The notes under the pieces were generated by a model. The model was not told where the DNA came from, did no database searches, and saw only the letters and a list, made by a program, of their open reading frames with translations. Source: Ruminococcus flavefaciens (GTDB taxonomy: Bacteria > Bacteroidota > Bacteroidia > Bacteroidales > P3). Taken from it: a stretch of 32,738 nucleotides of DNA. Below, in pieces: positions 16,450 to 24,852 of the stretch. The position numbers and the translations under genes are program-made. Positions within the stretch are counted from its first letter, which is position 1; each line of letters starts with the position of its first letter. The stretch lies in NCBI GenBank assembly GCA_023667315.1, contig JAMPAI010000018.1:1-32738 (forward strand), read 5' to 3'.

Positions 16450-16782
16450 TTAACCGCAGAACCTCTCAACCTCAGCGCGATTCCATGCCGCTTGCTCTTC
16501 GTCGACATTTACCCAGATCTCAGGGATGACCTCAAACTTAATGCCCTGAGCGATCATAGGTCCATACTTTTCGAAGTCTGCCATGATAACTTCAGTTGCT
16601 CTGGGCATCATGAATTCATTTGCAAACATCATTGCCTCAAAAGCTTTGTCCCCGCTAATCTCCTCTTTGGGAATGTACGACATGTGGATAGCAAGATTCT
16701 TACCCGGATTAGACATCACGGGCTTCCTCACAGGTTTCATGTTGCGCTTTGGTTTGAATTTCCGTTTTCTGCTTACTGGCAT
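16450..16782 (-). CDS. Small protein with very basic N-terminus
   Basis: 110 residues; ATG 16782 after GAAAGGAGCG. The first 25 residues are a Lys/Arg/Pro tail (MPVSRKRKFKPKRNMKPVRK) followed by an acidic alpha/beta body (ISGDKAFEAMMFANEFMMPRATEVIMADFEKYG). No family recognised; the basic arm suggests contact with nucleic acid or the capsid interior. It is transcribed divergently from the 16881 gene out of a shared 100-nt gap and is closed by the strong minus-strand hairpin at 16406-16431. Confidence 0.65.
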   Translation of the reverse strand: MPVSRKRKFKPKRNMKPVRKPVMSNPGKNLAIHMSYIPKEEISGDKAFEAMMFANEFMMPRATEVIMADFEKYGPMIAQGIKFEVIPEIWVNVDEEQAAWNRAEVERFCG

Positions 16783-16827
16783 TGATCTTCGCTCCTTTCA
16801 AATTTATGGTTAGTATCTAACCTTACA

Positions 16828-16835
16828 ACTATAAT
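16828..16835. promoter_or_regulatory. Promoter element usable on both strands (ACTATAAT / ATTATAGT)
   Basis: Lies between two divergent genes. The plus strand reads ACTATAAT (45 nt before ATG 16881) and the minus strand reads ATATTATAGT (45 nt before ATG 16782). Both match the phage element, and no second copy is seen, so one site may serve both directions. Confidence 0.5.
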
Positions 16836-16880
16836 ATGTATACAAGTTATAACTCCTATAAGAAAGGTGAAATGATAACA

Positions 16881-17183
16881 ATGAAAAAGATTATGCTTAG
16901 GATTTGGGCTGCCGTAGCCATTCACTGGCTGAAGAAAGATTATCGACCTGAGAAAAAGGAACTGATCTGCTGGCCGGGCTTTATTTTAAAGGCGGAGAGA
17001 AAGACCGTATTGAACACCGTTTCCTGCACGCAGGAGATCGAACGAACATTTTCTATCCACCGTCTTTATGGTCCAGATCAAATTGGACCTCAACCCGCAT
17101 GGTGGTATGAAAAATATATTGTTGATCATGATTGCAACTATAAGTTCCTTCGCTCCGGTAAATATCCGGTTAACTGGGAATGA
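16881..17183 (+). CDS. Hypothetical protein, Trp-rich
   Basis: 100 residues from ATG 16881; AAAGGTG lies 11 nt upstream. An ATG at 16872 is only 2 nt from that site and less likely. The N-terminus is a short amphipathic or hydrophobic helix (MKKIMLRIWAAVAIHWLKK) that could lie on the membrane; the rest is basic and rich in Trp and Tyr (PAWWYEKYIVDHDC). No family recognised. Monocistronic, flanked by the divergent promoter and hairpin copy 2. It is the only plus-strand gene to the right of 16.4 kb. Confidence 0.6.
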   Translation: MKKIMLRIWAAVAIHWLKKDYRPEKKELICWPGFILKAERKTVLNTVSCTQEIERTFSIHRLYGPDQIGPQPAWWYEKYIVDHDCNYKFLRSGKYPVNWE

Positions 17184-17220
17184 AAAAAGAACAGGGGCCC
17201 GAAAAGGCCCCTGTTCTCAT
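17180..17220. terminator. Bidirectional hairpin terminator, copy 2 of a repeat
   Basis: 11-bp stem GAACAGGGGCC / GGCCCCTGTTC (17189-17199 with 17206-17216), loop CGAAAA. On the minus strand it ends in TTTTTT and closes the 17239-18789 gene; on the plus strand it is followed by TCATTTTGC. Nearly identical to 16397-16435 apart from the loop. Confidence 0.85.
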
Positions 17221-17238
17221 TTTGCTGCCGCAGTAGCT

Positions 17239-18789
17239 TTATCTCTTAGGTGTATTCTTTTTACCCTTACCTTTGCGAGCCTCTGCGCGTTTGCGCTTCT
17301 CCTCAGCCTTCTTTCCGAAAGGATCGCTGAGGTCGAAGATGCCACCGTTGTATCTACCGGAACGATAACACGGTGAACCATTAATATCTTTGATAGTGCT
17401 GTCGTTATCCCCGGTCATCTCACGGATCGCCTTTACGAACATAACATCAGTGTCTCTGCACCACACACGCACTGTATTATTGCTCGGATCGCGTTTGATA
17501 AGCAGAGCAATGTTAGCGGTATCATATATCGTGGTATCATCAGCATCCTTAGCCAGCGGAATCACTCGTGAACGGGTGGGAGTGTACCGACGCTGATCGC
17601 AGATAACAGGGACCTCAGCAACGTGCCGTTTGAAGATATAGTCAACAGCAACATCCTCATACGGGAGAACGTCAGTGTTGCTGCCGGTGTACATAACGAT
17701 CGCAGGAATGTTGGGGTAGAAATTCAACCCGTTAAGCTCGGCAAATGCAGTGGACTTCTTGCTGATGCAGACCATACTTTTCATCAGAGTTTCATATGTT
17801 TTCTTGAAAGCTCCGAACGTATCCTGCAGTGCGGTCTCCAGCATGACCTCGAATTCATCCGGCACCCGGGTTTTGTACTGCTCGATGAATTCCGCCTTCT
17901 GCTTCAGTACATCCTGATCATCGTCCTCGGTTGCAGTGAAGACCTTGCGTAACTCTTTGGCAAGTTTCTTATCGGCAAAGACTTTACCACCGAGGATACG
18001 ATCGGTCATAGTGGTGATATACTCCGTGCGTTTACCATTTTCGCATGCCCAGATATAGAACAGGAAATGGATGACACTGTTCTTAATGACTGTCCACAGC
18101 GGAAGGCTGTCATACCCACCTTCAAGCAATTTAGTTTCATTGACCCAGAGTTTGCCGAAATCGGTGGTCATAGAACAGATACCGTTGTTCACGAACTTCG
18201 TAGCGGCTTTGATGGTGTTCAGGTAAGCATCAGGCGCCATATGATTGGTTGTAAATGCATCGATGAATGCAACGAGCTCTCTTGTGAGCTCGTTATAAGT
18301 GTGGTAATCGTCTACACACTCACCTCGAACAGTGATGCCATTCGGGAGAATAACAGGCCGCCGGAGCATGGTCCACTTATCACGGTCCTTATACCGCGTT
18401 CTGGAAGCTTCTACTGTGGTAGAATCAATGAATGTGGTAACGATCCGATGGTCCTCGGTGCTGAGAGATATGATGTGATCGAGGTCGATGTTCGCCATAT
18501 CCAGTACCATGATGCGGATATAGTTTACCTCGGGGTTAAAGTTCTTGTCGAGTTCAGCCGTAATGAACTCGTCGATGGCCTTATTCGTAGCATCGACAGT
18601 GTCATCAACAGCCACCACGCTGAGAGGGCCGTCATTGTAGAGGCTATTTGCAACATAGCAGAGAACGGCAGCATCATCGCCGCTCATGTTGTTTTGGGTC
18701 AGGATCAGCTTACAGGCGTTGTCATCAGCGAAGAAGTTGTACAGCGGGGCGTAGGTCTTGCGCTTCTTGAAGTCGAGTCTCTTAGCCAT
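17239..18789 (-). CDS. DHH-phosphoesterase-like protein with altered active-site motifs (putative)
   Basis: 516 residues; ATG 18789 after GGAGGA. Residues 25-215 follow the outline of the DHH phosphoesterase fold: a first strand and 'DxDG-like' turn (LILTQNNMSGDDAAVLCYVANSL, D38/D39), a second strand with Asp (IRIMVLDMAN, D97), a His before a strand (TEDHRIVTTFID, H114), where IDST (121-124) replaces the usual IDHH, then a helix expected to close the domain (YHTYNELTRELVAFIDAF). If the family call is right, key His residues are missing, implying a binding or structural rather than hydrolytic role. The C-terminal tail is Lys/Arg-rich (EEKRKRAEARKGKGKK). The family call is tentative; the gene itself is certain. 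It probably shares a transcript with the small Cys protein upstream. Confidence 0.55.
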   Translation of the reverse strand: MAKRLDFKKRKTYAPLYNFFADDNACKLILTQNNMSGDDAAVLCYVANSLYNDGPLSVVAVDDTVDATNKAIDEFITAELDKNFNPEVNYIRIMVLDMANIDLDHIISLSTEDHRIVTTFIDSTTVEASRTRYKDRDKWTMLRRPVILPNGITVRGECVDDYHTYNELTRELVAFIDAFTTNHMAPDAYLNTIKAATKFVNNGICSMTTDFGKLWVNETKLLEGGYDSLPLWTVIKNSVIHFLFYIWACENGKRTEYITTMTDRILGGKVFADKKLAKELRKVFTATEDDDQDVLKQKAEFIEQYKTRVPDEFEVMLETALQDTFGAFKKTYETLMKSMVCISKKSTAFAELNGLNFYPNIPAIVMYTGSNTDVLPYEDVAVDYIFKRHVAEVPVICDQRRYTPTRSRVIPLAKDADDTTIYDTANIALLIKRDPSNNTVRVWCRDTDVMFVKAIREMTGDNDSTIKDINGSPCYRSGRYNGGIFDLSDPFGKKAEEKRKRAEARKGKGKKNTPKR

Positions 18790-18809
18790 AGTATAATTCC
18801 TCCAAATTT

Positions 18810-19106
18810 TTATCTCACGGAGCGGTATCTCCGTGGCCGACTATGGTTTTTGCTATGTGGTGGTTCATACTTTTCATTTTCTTCTTCAGAAATCATCCCG
18901 ACCGATCTTCTGTTTGGAGATCTCTCGAAGAGTGGGCATGCTGTGATGTTCATTGTAAGAACTACCCCAGGTTTGTTCTTATCATAGACAGGCTGATAAG
19001 TTGCACCTTCGGGTACAATGAAATCTCGTGCCCATGTACATCCTCCAACTGCTTTCTCGCAGTCGAAGCAAATGTTGGTGCTAGTGATGCTTCTGAGTTC
19101 TGCCAT
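18810..19106 (-). CDS. Small conserved phage protein with CxxC...C...C motif
   Basis: 98 residues; ATG 19106 after AAAGGAGG. It contains CFDCEKAVGGCTWARDF, then a strand-rich stretch and ACPLFE, a four-Cys layout (CxxC-x5-C...C) seen in small conserved proteins of Firmicutes phages that often lie in lysogeny or replication regions. It probably binds one zinc; function unknown. The C-terminal 30 residues are basic (NHSRPRRYRSVR). A promoter element lies at 19137-19144, so this is the first gene of a unit that continues into the DHH-like gene 20 nt downstream. Confidence 0.7.
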   Translation of the reverse strand: MAELRSITSTNICFDCEKAVGGCTWARDFIVPEGATYQPVYDKNKPGVVLTMNITACPLFERSPNRRSVGMISEEENEKYEPPHSKNHSRPRRYRSVR

Positions 19107-19136
19107 ATTAGGTCTTGCCTCCTTTCTCTGTCTACA

Positions 19137-19144
19137 GTTATAAT
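19137..19144 (-). promoter_or_regulatory. Phage promoter element ATTATAAC
   Basis: Minus-strand GTACATATTATAACTGTAG, 30 nt before the 19106 start; nearly identical to the element at 25156-25163 over 14 nt. Confidence 0.55.
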
Positions 19145-19169
19145 ATGTACGTCATTTTCACTAATATAC

Positions 19170-19204
19170 AGAAGAGAACTCGGGGGCTATAATGCCCCCG
19201 AGTT
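19170..19204 (-). terminator. Intrinsic terminator after the SbcC-like gene
   Basis: 11-bp perfect stem AACTCGGGGGC / GCCCCCGAGTT (19177-19187 with 19194-19204), 6-nt loop; CTCTTCTG follows on the minus strand. Confidence 0.8.
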
Positions 19205-19209
19205 TGTGT

Positions 19210-21960
19210 TTACACATAGATCACATCTGTGCTGTTGTTAGACACCTCTCCGCCAGGGAAACAGATAACCCCGACATCATACGGCTCATAATAGTTTGGC
19301 TCTTGTGAAATGATAAATGCTTGAACGATTCCGACATATCGCATTTGTGACAACATAAACGGTATGAACTCTCGTTTATTCTTTGGATTCAACGCACTGT
19401 CCTGCTCATCTCCGGTATAGATACCGTACTTACTAACAAGCTTAGACAAAATTGCAAGGTTTATCGCTGATGCGATTGTAGACTTCTGCGCTGACGATGC
19501 AAACGAGATATCAGATCCTTCGGAACCGTTGTACACATACGGAATGACAAATTCCTTATCAGTTATCATGAACTCTTTCAAGTAAAGCTTGCCATCAAAA
19601 GTGTTCAGTAACAACTGATTCGCAATCGTGCAGATATCGTACATGTAAATGTCAATGAGTTCACGCCGAATACCCTTTCCAGGAGTTACGATCGAACGAA
19701 TGATGTTGATCACCGTGAATTCACGTTCAACCTCTAACTGATCAATTTTCAAACGACGTACTGCGTCCAAATCGAGTTTGATTTGTTCACGCTTCGGATT
19801 GCGTACACGAATGAGATCGTCAAGCTCAGCGATGATTGCCTTTTGCTCTTTAGATTTATCTGTGAGCTCTTTTATCCTGCAGATACGCTCGTTCTGCTCA
19901 CTGACTTGTTCTTGTGTTTCAATCTGTGCGGTAATCAGATCACGATACTTATCGATGCCCTCAGAGACAGCTCTCCACAGTGTCAACTTGCTCTCATAGT
20001 TCTCACGCTGACTATTGCAGATCGATATATGCATGTGATGCTCGTCCAGTTCATTTTTCAGAATCGATCTTGTACCGTTGAGTTGATCAAGCTGATGCAT
20101 TAAGATATCACGGTTTGATCCATATGCCTTGGCCAGCTCGATGGCATGATCAATCTCAGGAATTCTCTGCACAGTGATTTGCATATACAGCTCTTTTTCA
20201 GAGAGTATCGAGGCGATATCCTTAAGCTTCATAATATCGAGGTATTTGCCCCATGTACCATTCGCAATTGCCTTGTAAAGTACGTTCATGTCAGTGATTC
20301 CAAGATATCGCTTCATGAAGACTGCATTCGCTTGTATGTATTGGATTAGCTTCTGCGCATCACTGTGAATCGCAAGCCGTTTTTCTGCAGCATCGCAATC
20401 CTTCTCCATATCCATCAAGTTGATACAAGACTTCTCATACTGATCAGACAAATCCTGAATTTCTTGCAGCACATTCTCATATTTCAGAGCATTTGCGATA
20501 AACGGACAGTTATCAATTGTACAAGTCTTTGGCCGTTGTTTCAAGATTTCACTCAGCTGCTGATAGTTCCGTTTTTCCATGATCTGACGATACAGCTGAT
20601 CACGTTTTGCCGTTGCAGTTTGGATTTTAGCGTCAAGCTGAATTACGTCATCTTCGGATGTTTTTGCATACGATGACCAGTCGCTCGATCCAAAGTACAC
20701 AGTTACAATGTCACCGTATTCATCATACAGTGCATGAATCATGTGATCAATCGCAACAACAGTTCTTGAGAAGTTTACAGCCTCGTCGTAACTCATATCT
20801 TCGAACTGCTTCTGGCCGTTATACCTCAACGAAGCCAACTGATCGAGATACTCTTGTCGCGTCTGCTGAAGTTCACCAATGTCCTGCGTTTGAATACTAT
20901 ACAGAACCGATTCTGTTTCGGTGATATTCTTCTCGACTTGATGCAGTTCACGCTGAAGCTGTTCCATACGATTCTTATATCCTGTTAACGAACCTTCAGC
21001 TGATACAATCTTCTTCTCATATTTCATGATGAAAGATGGAACAGAATCAATAGCCGGGAACGAAATGCTATCAGGTTTATCCGGCTCAATCCCGAGCTTA
21101 TCATATAGCTTCATTAGCTTATGGAAGACTCTGGTGATCTCGCTATCATACGATGCCAGATTAACAACCATAGCATTGTAACGATCAATCAGAGTATCGA
21201 CATCATCGCTTGCTGTAAGTTCTTTTAACCGGCCTTCAATGCGTGCAAGCTTCTTGATATGTTCTTCTCTCTCATTCGTATATCTTTTCATCTCATCGGT
21301 TAACCGATGAAAGTCAGCTTCCAACGATTCTTCGTCACGAAGAGACACGATCTTCTGTGCAATGTTGCGTATGATATTGCGGAGATTCTTATACTTCTCA
21401 TTGAGAATATCGTACGCAACCTCATATCGACGGACATTCGGAACCATAGTGTCAACAGAAGACTTACGCTCGGAATCTGTCATATTGACAATACTCGCAA
21501 TTTCTGTAGAGTATGTGGCAAATGACAAAAAGTCCTTATTGATTCCAAAGTATGTATACAGCAGCTGCATATAAGATGCAACATTCCCATTTGGGTTTAA
21601 CTCAACAGGATCACATCCAGGCTTTTCAATCTTGAGGTAGCATTTGCTGTTGTGTCCGTTATCTTTCTTGGGTGTATAGATGCAATGCGATGTGAAGATA
21701 GTTCCATCTTCTCCGGTATATTCACGAATCAGGGATCCTTCTTTACCCTTAATAACAAATTTTGTTCTTCCATCAGTTGGATACGGCCACGGATGTACGA
21801 GACTTAAAAACGTGCTCTTGCCGGAACCGTTATCACCACAAATAACAATGATCTCTTTTTCAGAGAGATCATGAAGATCAAGTTCAAATGTCTTACGACC
21901 CAATCCTGAGAAAAATCCAGTAAGATTTGTAGCTTTAAATTTGGTGAGCTTATACAACAT
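19210..21960 (-). CDS. SbcC/Rad50-like recombination ATPase (T4 gp46 type)
   Basis: 916 residues from ATG 21960 (CAGGGGG 5 nt upstream; the GTG at 21966 overlaps that site). N-terminal ABC-ATPase half with Walker A GDNGSGKST (42-50), then two long coiled-coil arms (about 180-470 and 490-720) meeting at a Cys pair in RPKTCTIDNCPF (C480, C485), a variant of the zinc hook, and a C-terminal ATPase half with a signature-like SSAQKSTIA and Walker B-like GIYTGDEQDSAL (acidic pair about 851-852). Such proteins work with an Mre11/gp47 nuclease in end resection and recombination-dependent replication. No such partner is adjacent; the phosphoesterase at 3551-8335 is embedded in another protein. The signature motif departs from the usual LSGGE/Q. 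Confidence 0.85.
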   Translation of the reverse strand: MLYKLTKFKATNLTGFFSGLGRKTFELDLHDLSEKEIIVICGDNGSGKSTFLSLVHPWPYPTDGRTKFVIKGKEGSLIREYTGEDGTIFTSHCIYTPKKDNGHNSKCYLKIEKPGCDPVELNPNGNVASYMQLLYTYFGINKDFLSFATYSTEIASIVNMTDSERKSSVDTMVPNVRRYEVAYDILNEKYKNLRNIIRNIAQKIVSLRDEESLEADFHRLTDEMKRYTNEREEHIKKLARIEGRLKELTASDDVDTLIDRYNAMVVNLASYDSEITRVFHKLMKLYDKLGIEPDKPDSISFPAIDSVPSFIMKYEKKIVSAEGSLTGYKNRMEQLQRELHQVEKNITETESVLYSIQTQDIGELQQTRQEYLDQLASLRYNGQKQFEDMSYDEAVNFSRTVVAIDHMIHALYDEYGDIVTVYFGSSDWSSYAKTSEDDVIQLDAKIQTATAKRDQLYRQIMEKRNYQQLSEILKQRPKTCTIDNCPFIANALKYENVLQEIQDLSDQYEKSCINLMDMEKDCDAAEKRLAIHSDAQKLIQYIQANAVFMKRYLGITDMNVLYKAIANGTWGKYLDIMKLKDIASILSEKELYMQITVQRIPEIDHAIELAKAYGSNRDILMHQLDQLNGTRSILKNELDEHHMHISICNSQRENYESKLTLWRAVSEGIDKYRDLITAQIETQEQVSEQNERICRIKELTDKSKEQKAIIAELDDLIRVRNPKREQIKLDLDAVRRLKIDQLEVEREFTVINIIRSIVTPGKGIRRELIDIYMYDICTIANQLLLNTFDGKLYLKEFMITDKEFVIPYVYNGSEGSDISFASSAQKSTIASAINLAILSKLVSKYGIYTGDEQDSALNPKNKREFIPFMLSQMRYVGIVQAFIISQEPNYYEPYDVGVICFPGGEVSNNSTDVIYV

Positions 21961-21995
21961 TAACACCCCCTGGTATTAAAGTGTTCAGCGATAGA

Positions 21996-22030
21996 CCAAA
22001 AAGAACGTGCCTGGGTTTTACCCCAGGCAC
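21996..22030 (-). terminator. Intrinsic terminator
   Basis: 9-bp stem GTGCCTGGG / CCCAGGCAC (22007-22015 with 22022-22030), 6-nt loop, followed on the minus strand by GTTCTTTTTGG. It closes the unit ending with the membrane gene at 22053. Confidence 0.85.
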
Positions 22031-22052
22031 AATTCTTCGCTGATGATATAGA

Positions 22053-22997
22053 TCAGATGCGCTTCTTACCCATAATGACTTCAACGCCAGTACGGGCCTC
22101 GCAATCGGTCAGTTCCACATGGGGTATCTCTGTCCGAGGGGCTTGAGCATCTTCTTCAGGCCCTTTGCCCTCTTCCCCTTGTACGACGGTATCAGTCTCT
22201 GCGGGAATGCCGTCTTCATCGACTTTCTCTTCCGGATTGGGCTCAGCGGATTCTCCTCCGTTAACAGGATCTTGCTTCGGTTCCACATGCGTATCAGCCT
22301 CCTTTGCAGCGGCATCGTATTCGGCGACGACCCTCTCTGCCTCGTGACAGATATCCTTCAGGTTTTGGAGAGATTCAAATAGGTTTGTACGAAGGTCTCC
22401 ACCAGAACCTTTATACGTCTCTGCCACCAGCAGATCAAGATCAGTATGCTGAATCGCATAAAGCAGTGCTTTATAAGTCTTCTTGTACGACTCAGCAGCC
22501 TCATCGATGTCTTCGTTCATGTTAATGATATCGGCAATCATGCGAATAAAGTTCTTACCGACATCAGGGTCCATGATATAGTAACCCTTCACAGCTTCGG
22601 CAAGCTTAACGAGTTGTTCCGTCTGTGCATTCTTGGGAAGCTGTGTAAGAGAATTCATCATCCAGGTATAGAAGTTATCGTTATATACATTTTCATACCC
22701 AGTAAGTCCCATTAAGAAATGGATGTTACGGAGCATAGACAGCTTCCACTCAATCACATTCTTATCAGTTGCATGGCAAAGATCAAAGAGAACGTCTCCA
22801 AAGAGCTTTGCAACTGCTTTATCACGTTTCTGCCATGCAACATTAAGATCGATCAATGCATTAGCATTCTCGATCACATCACCGGACATTTCAGCAGCCT
22901 GACGCGCAAGCTTGGAAAGCTTGCGGTTATTCCAGGCCAGCACAGCAAGTACGATAACGTACACGATCAACAGGATAGCCATCATAGTATTACTCAT
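22053..22997 (-). CDS. Membrane-anchored helical protein with acidic tail
   Basis: 314 residues from ATG 22997, which overlaps the upstream stop (ATGAGTAA) and has GGAGG 9 nt before it; a longer frame exists but lies inside the neighbour. One N-terminal transmembrane segment (MAILLIVYVIVLAVLAW, about 6-22), then a long helical domain (Arg/Lys-rich at first, so probably cytoplasmic), and from about 240 a polar, acidic, Pro-rich tail. No family recognised. It may hold phage machinery at the host membrane. Last gene of the run that begins at 25134. Confidence 0.7.
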   Translation of the reverse strand: MSNTMMAILLIVYVIVLAVLAWNNRKLSKLARQAAEMSGDVIENANALIDLNVAWQKRDKAVAKLFGDVLFDLCHATDKNVIEWKLSMLRNIHFLMGLTGYENVYNDNFYTWMMNSLTQLPKNAQTEQLVKLAEAVKGYYIMDPDVGKNFIRMIADIINMNEDIDEAAESYKKTYKALLYAIQHTDLDLLVAETYKGSGGDLRTNLFESLQNLKDICHEAERVVAEYDAAAKEADTHVEPKQDPVNGGESAEPNPEEKVDEDGIPAETDTVVQGEEGKGPEEDAQAPRTEIPHVELTDCEARTGVEVIMGKKRI

Positions 22998-23943
22998 CAT
23001 CAGTATCCTCCACATCATCATCGAATTTTCCATCGATTTCTCCGCCATCTTCGTCATCGACGGCTGCTTTCTTAGACTTGCGCTTTGTTGGACGGTCTTC
23101 CTCACGTGCAGTTGCAGCAATTGCATCAGCAACCATGTCGCTGATATCAATCAAATTCTCCTGCTCTATCTTAAAGGGAATACCATCCGGATAGATCACC
23201 AACATCTTACCTTTCGGAATATCCATCGGATGCATTGCTCCTGGGACATCACGCAGCACATAGGCAGGTTCCAACTGCCACACATCTGAGAACTGCAAGG
23301 CCTTTGTTGGCGAAAGCGCTCTATTCAAACGGAATCCGCGTCTGGTGTTGTTTACGATATTGGCACCTTCAACACCTTTCTTTTTATCAACGGCCAAAGA
23401 CCGAAGACGCTGTGCATACGGGTCGAAGGGAGCCTTCTTCAAACGAATCCCCTGTTTTATCAGCATATTCAGAGCATCATCATCGATATGCATCGGTGGT
23501 GTATAGACACCAGTGCCAATGTCAGATTGAAACATCGACATATCGGTGAACTGGTCAACCTGAAATTCATGATTCAAGGTTGCCGCAATGATGTCCTTTT
23601 CTTTTGCGGGGGAATACTCTTCTACTTCTTTCTTACTTCTCGGAAGTACAAGTATCTCCCGATACCGGTCATGGCCCAGTTTCTTGAACCAAATACCGAT
23701 CTTTGCCGTTTGATGACAGAAGTCTTCATCTGTCATTCCACGGAACGGTAACAGCCAATCGGTGATTAGTTTCGTATCACCAATAGCCGTCTCTTTGTGA
23801 TAGTGATATGCCACACCTTTTCGGAATGCAGCAGGGCCGAGTTCATCGAGACTATCCCACGGATAGTCTTCGATTCGGTACGGCGTTCCGTTGAGATAAG
23901 CCATACGCGACTTAAGCCTATCTCGTCCTGTTCCTTTGCTCAT
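22990..23943 (-). CDS. Hypothetical protein with acidic C-terminus
   Basis: 317 residues from ATG 23943 (AAAGGGAGTG upstream). The longer frame back to 24021 overlaps the upstream gene and lacks a ribosome site. The basic start (MSKGTGRDRLKSR) is followed by an alpha/beta body with PWDSLDELGPAAFRKGVAYHYHKE and a second part (PKGKMLVIYPDGIPFKIEQENLIDI); the end combines a Lys-rich patch (RPTKRKSKK) with a long acidic tail (DDEDGGEIDGKFDDDVEDTDDE). No family recognised. Overlaps the next gene by 8 nt. Confidence 0.65.
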   Translation of the reverse strand: MSKGTGRDRLKSRMAYLNGTPYRIEDYPWDSLDELGPAAFRKGVAYHYHKETAIGDTKLITDWLLPFRGMTDEDFCHQTAKIGIWFKKLGHDRYREILVLPRSKKEVEEYSPAKEKDIIAATLNHEFQVDQFTDMSMFQSDIGTGVYTPPMHIDDDALNMLIKQGIRLKKAPFDPYAQRLRSLAVDKKKGVEGANIVNNTRRGFRLNRALSPTKALQFSDVWQLEPAYVLRDVPGAMHPMDIPKGKMLVIYPDGIPFKIEQENLIDISDMVADAIAATAREEDRPTKRKSKKAAVDDEDGGEIDGKFDDDVEDTDDE

Positions 23944-23959
23944 GCGGTTTTCACTCCCT

Positions 23960-24679
23960 TTAGAACATATTTGTCTGTGCGTTCTCCCATTGCATCGGGG
24001 CATGTTTGTCAGGCAGCCCAAATGATGACAGTGGGATTTTGGTACCTTGGTCTAACTTTGTCAATAGCTTTTCGATTCGGCCAACTGACATTAACACTGT
24101 ATCGATCTTTGAGTTCATCGATTCCAGTTCATCAACCACACCCGCCAGTAGCGAGTATGTATTGACATCAAAATGATCCATAATCTCTACCATTCCAAGC
24201 ACTTCATTATGACTCATTACACCCATCGCATTACCATCGATACTGAACAAGATACCTTTCATCTGTTTTCCAGTACGATCATATGCAATATCAGGACTGA
24301 GGGTTAAGCTATTGCGAAATAGCGAGATCTTTCGTGCTTGTGCATCTGCGATCTTTCGATCTACATACATGGTTCCACCATCAGAGTAGTACAACTTATC
24401 CGTCGACAAACTGTGATATGCATGCGACAGCGTTGACGTAAACCGGTAGAATAGATTGACGGGGATCCATGCATCCATTTGAGTCTTACCTCGTCCACGC
24501 AAGACGAGTGCTACGGTAGGGCTGAAGATCAATGACTGATTTCCAATCCTCGACTTATATCGAACAATCAGGGGTTCATCTCCTCCCGTGTTGCCATCCT
24601 TTGTTCTGGTTGCACGAGATTGAATGTTCAATATCGCTTCGATCTCAGCCCCTGCGAATAACGTTGAGATCAGTTTCAT
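23960..24679 (-). CDS. Hypothetical protein, possible nucleic-acid binder
   Basis: 239 residues; ATG 24679 overlaps the upstream stop (TAATG) and is preceded by AGGGGAATC. The first 160 residues look beta-rich (EPLIVRYKSRIGNQSLIFSPTVALVLRG; NSLTLSPDIAYDRTGKQMKGILFSID), and residues 170-215 form a coiled coil (SLLAGVVDELESMNSKIDTVLMSVGRIEKLLTKL). The beta-rich part loosely resembles small ssDNA/RNA-binding folds in phages, but no diagnostic motif is present. Part of a chain of coupled genes. Confidence 0.6.
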   Translation of the reverse strand: MKLISTLFAGAEIEAILNIQSRATRTKDGNTGGDEPLIVRYKSRIGNQSLIFSPTVALVLRGRGKTQMDAWIPVNLFYRFTSTLSHAYHSLSTDKLYYSDGGTMYVDRKIADAQARKISLFRNSLTLSPDIAYDRTGKQMKGILFSIDGNAMGVMSHNEVLGMVEIMDHFDVNTYSLLAGVVDELESMNSKIDTVLMSVGRIEKLLTKLDQGTKIPLSSFGLPDKHAPMQWENAQTNMF

Positions 24680-24852
24680 TACGATTCCCCTGTCGGTGTC
24701 TGAATATAGACGTTCCCTTCAAAATCGACCATGACGAAGGGTCTGGTGCTGTTATTCACTATCACCTTCGCTGCCGGATTCATCACCTTCAGTATTTTCA
24801 TCAGATCCTTCACCGTCGGATTCGGTGGCAGCTGCTTCGCTTCCAACAGCAT
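24679..24852 (-). CDS. Small protein with TVKDL-x7-NP motif
   Basis: 57 residues from ATG 24852, 9 nt after GAGG (the ATG at 24861 touches that site). It overlaps the 3' part of the upstream gene by about 100 nt in another frame, yet the sequence PTVKDLMKILKVMNPAAKVIV...FVMVDFEGNVYI fits the short phage/bacterial family 'tvkeLie.Lq.l.Pda.Vlv', which supports a real gene. Function of the family is unknown to me. Its stop overlaps the following ATG. Confidence 0.55.
   Translation of the reverse strand: MLLEAKQLPPNPTVKDLMKILKVMNPAAKVIVNNSTRPFVMVDFEGNVYIQTPTGES

Noticed and set aside
15357-16508. 383-codon minus-strand frame opposite the RNA polymerase N-half
   Set aside because: It lies across the invariant polymerase motifs and a terminator hairpin, has no Shine-Dalgarno sequence, and shows an antisense amino-acid composition.
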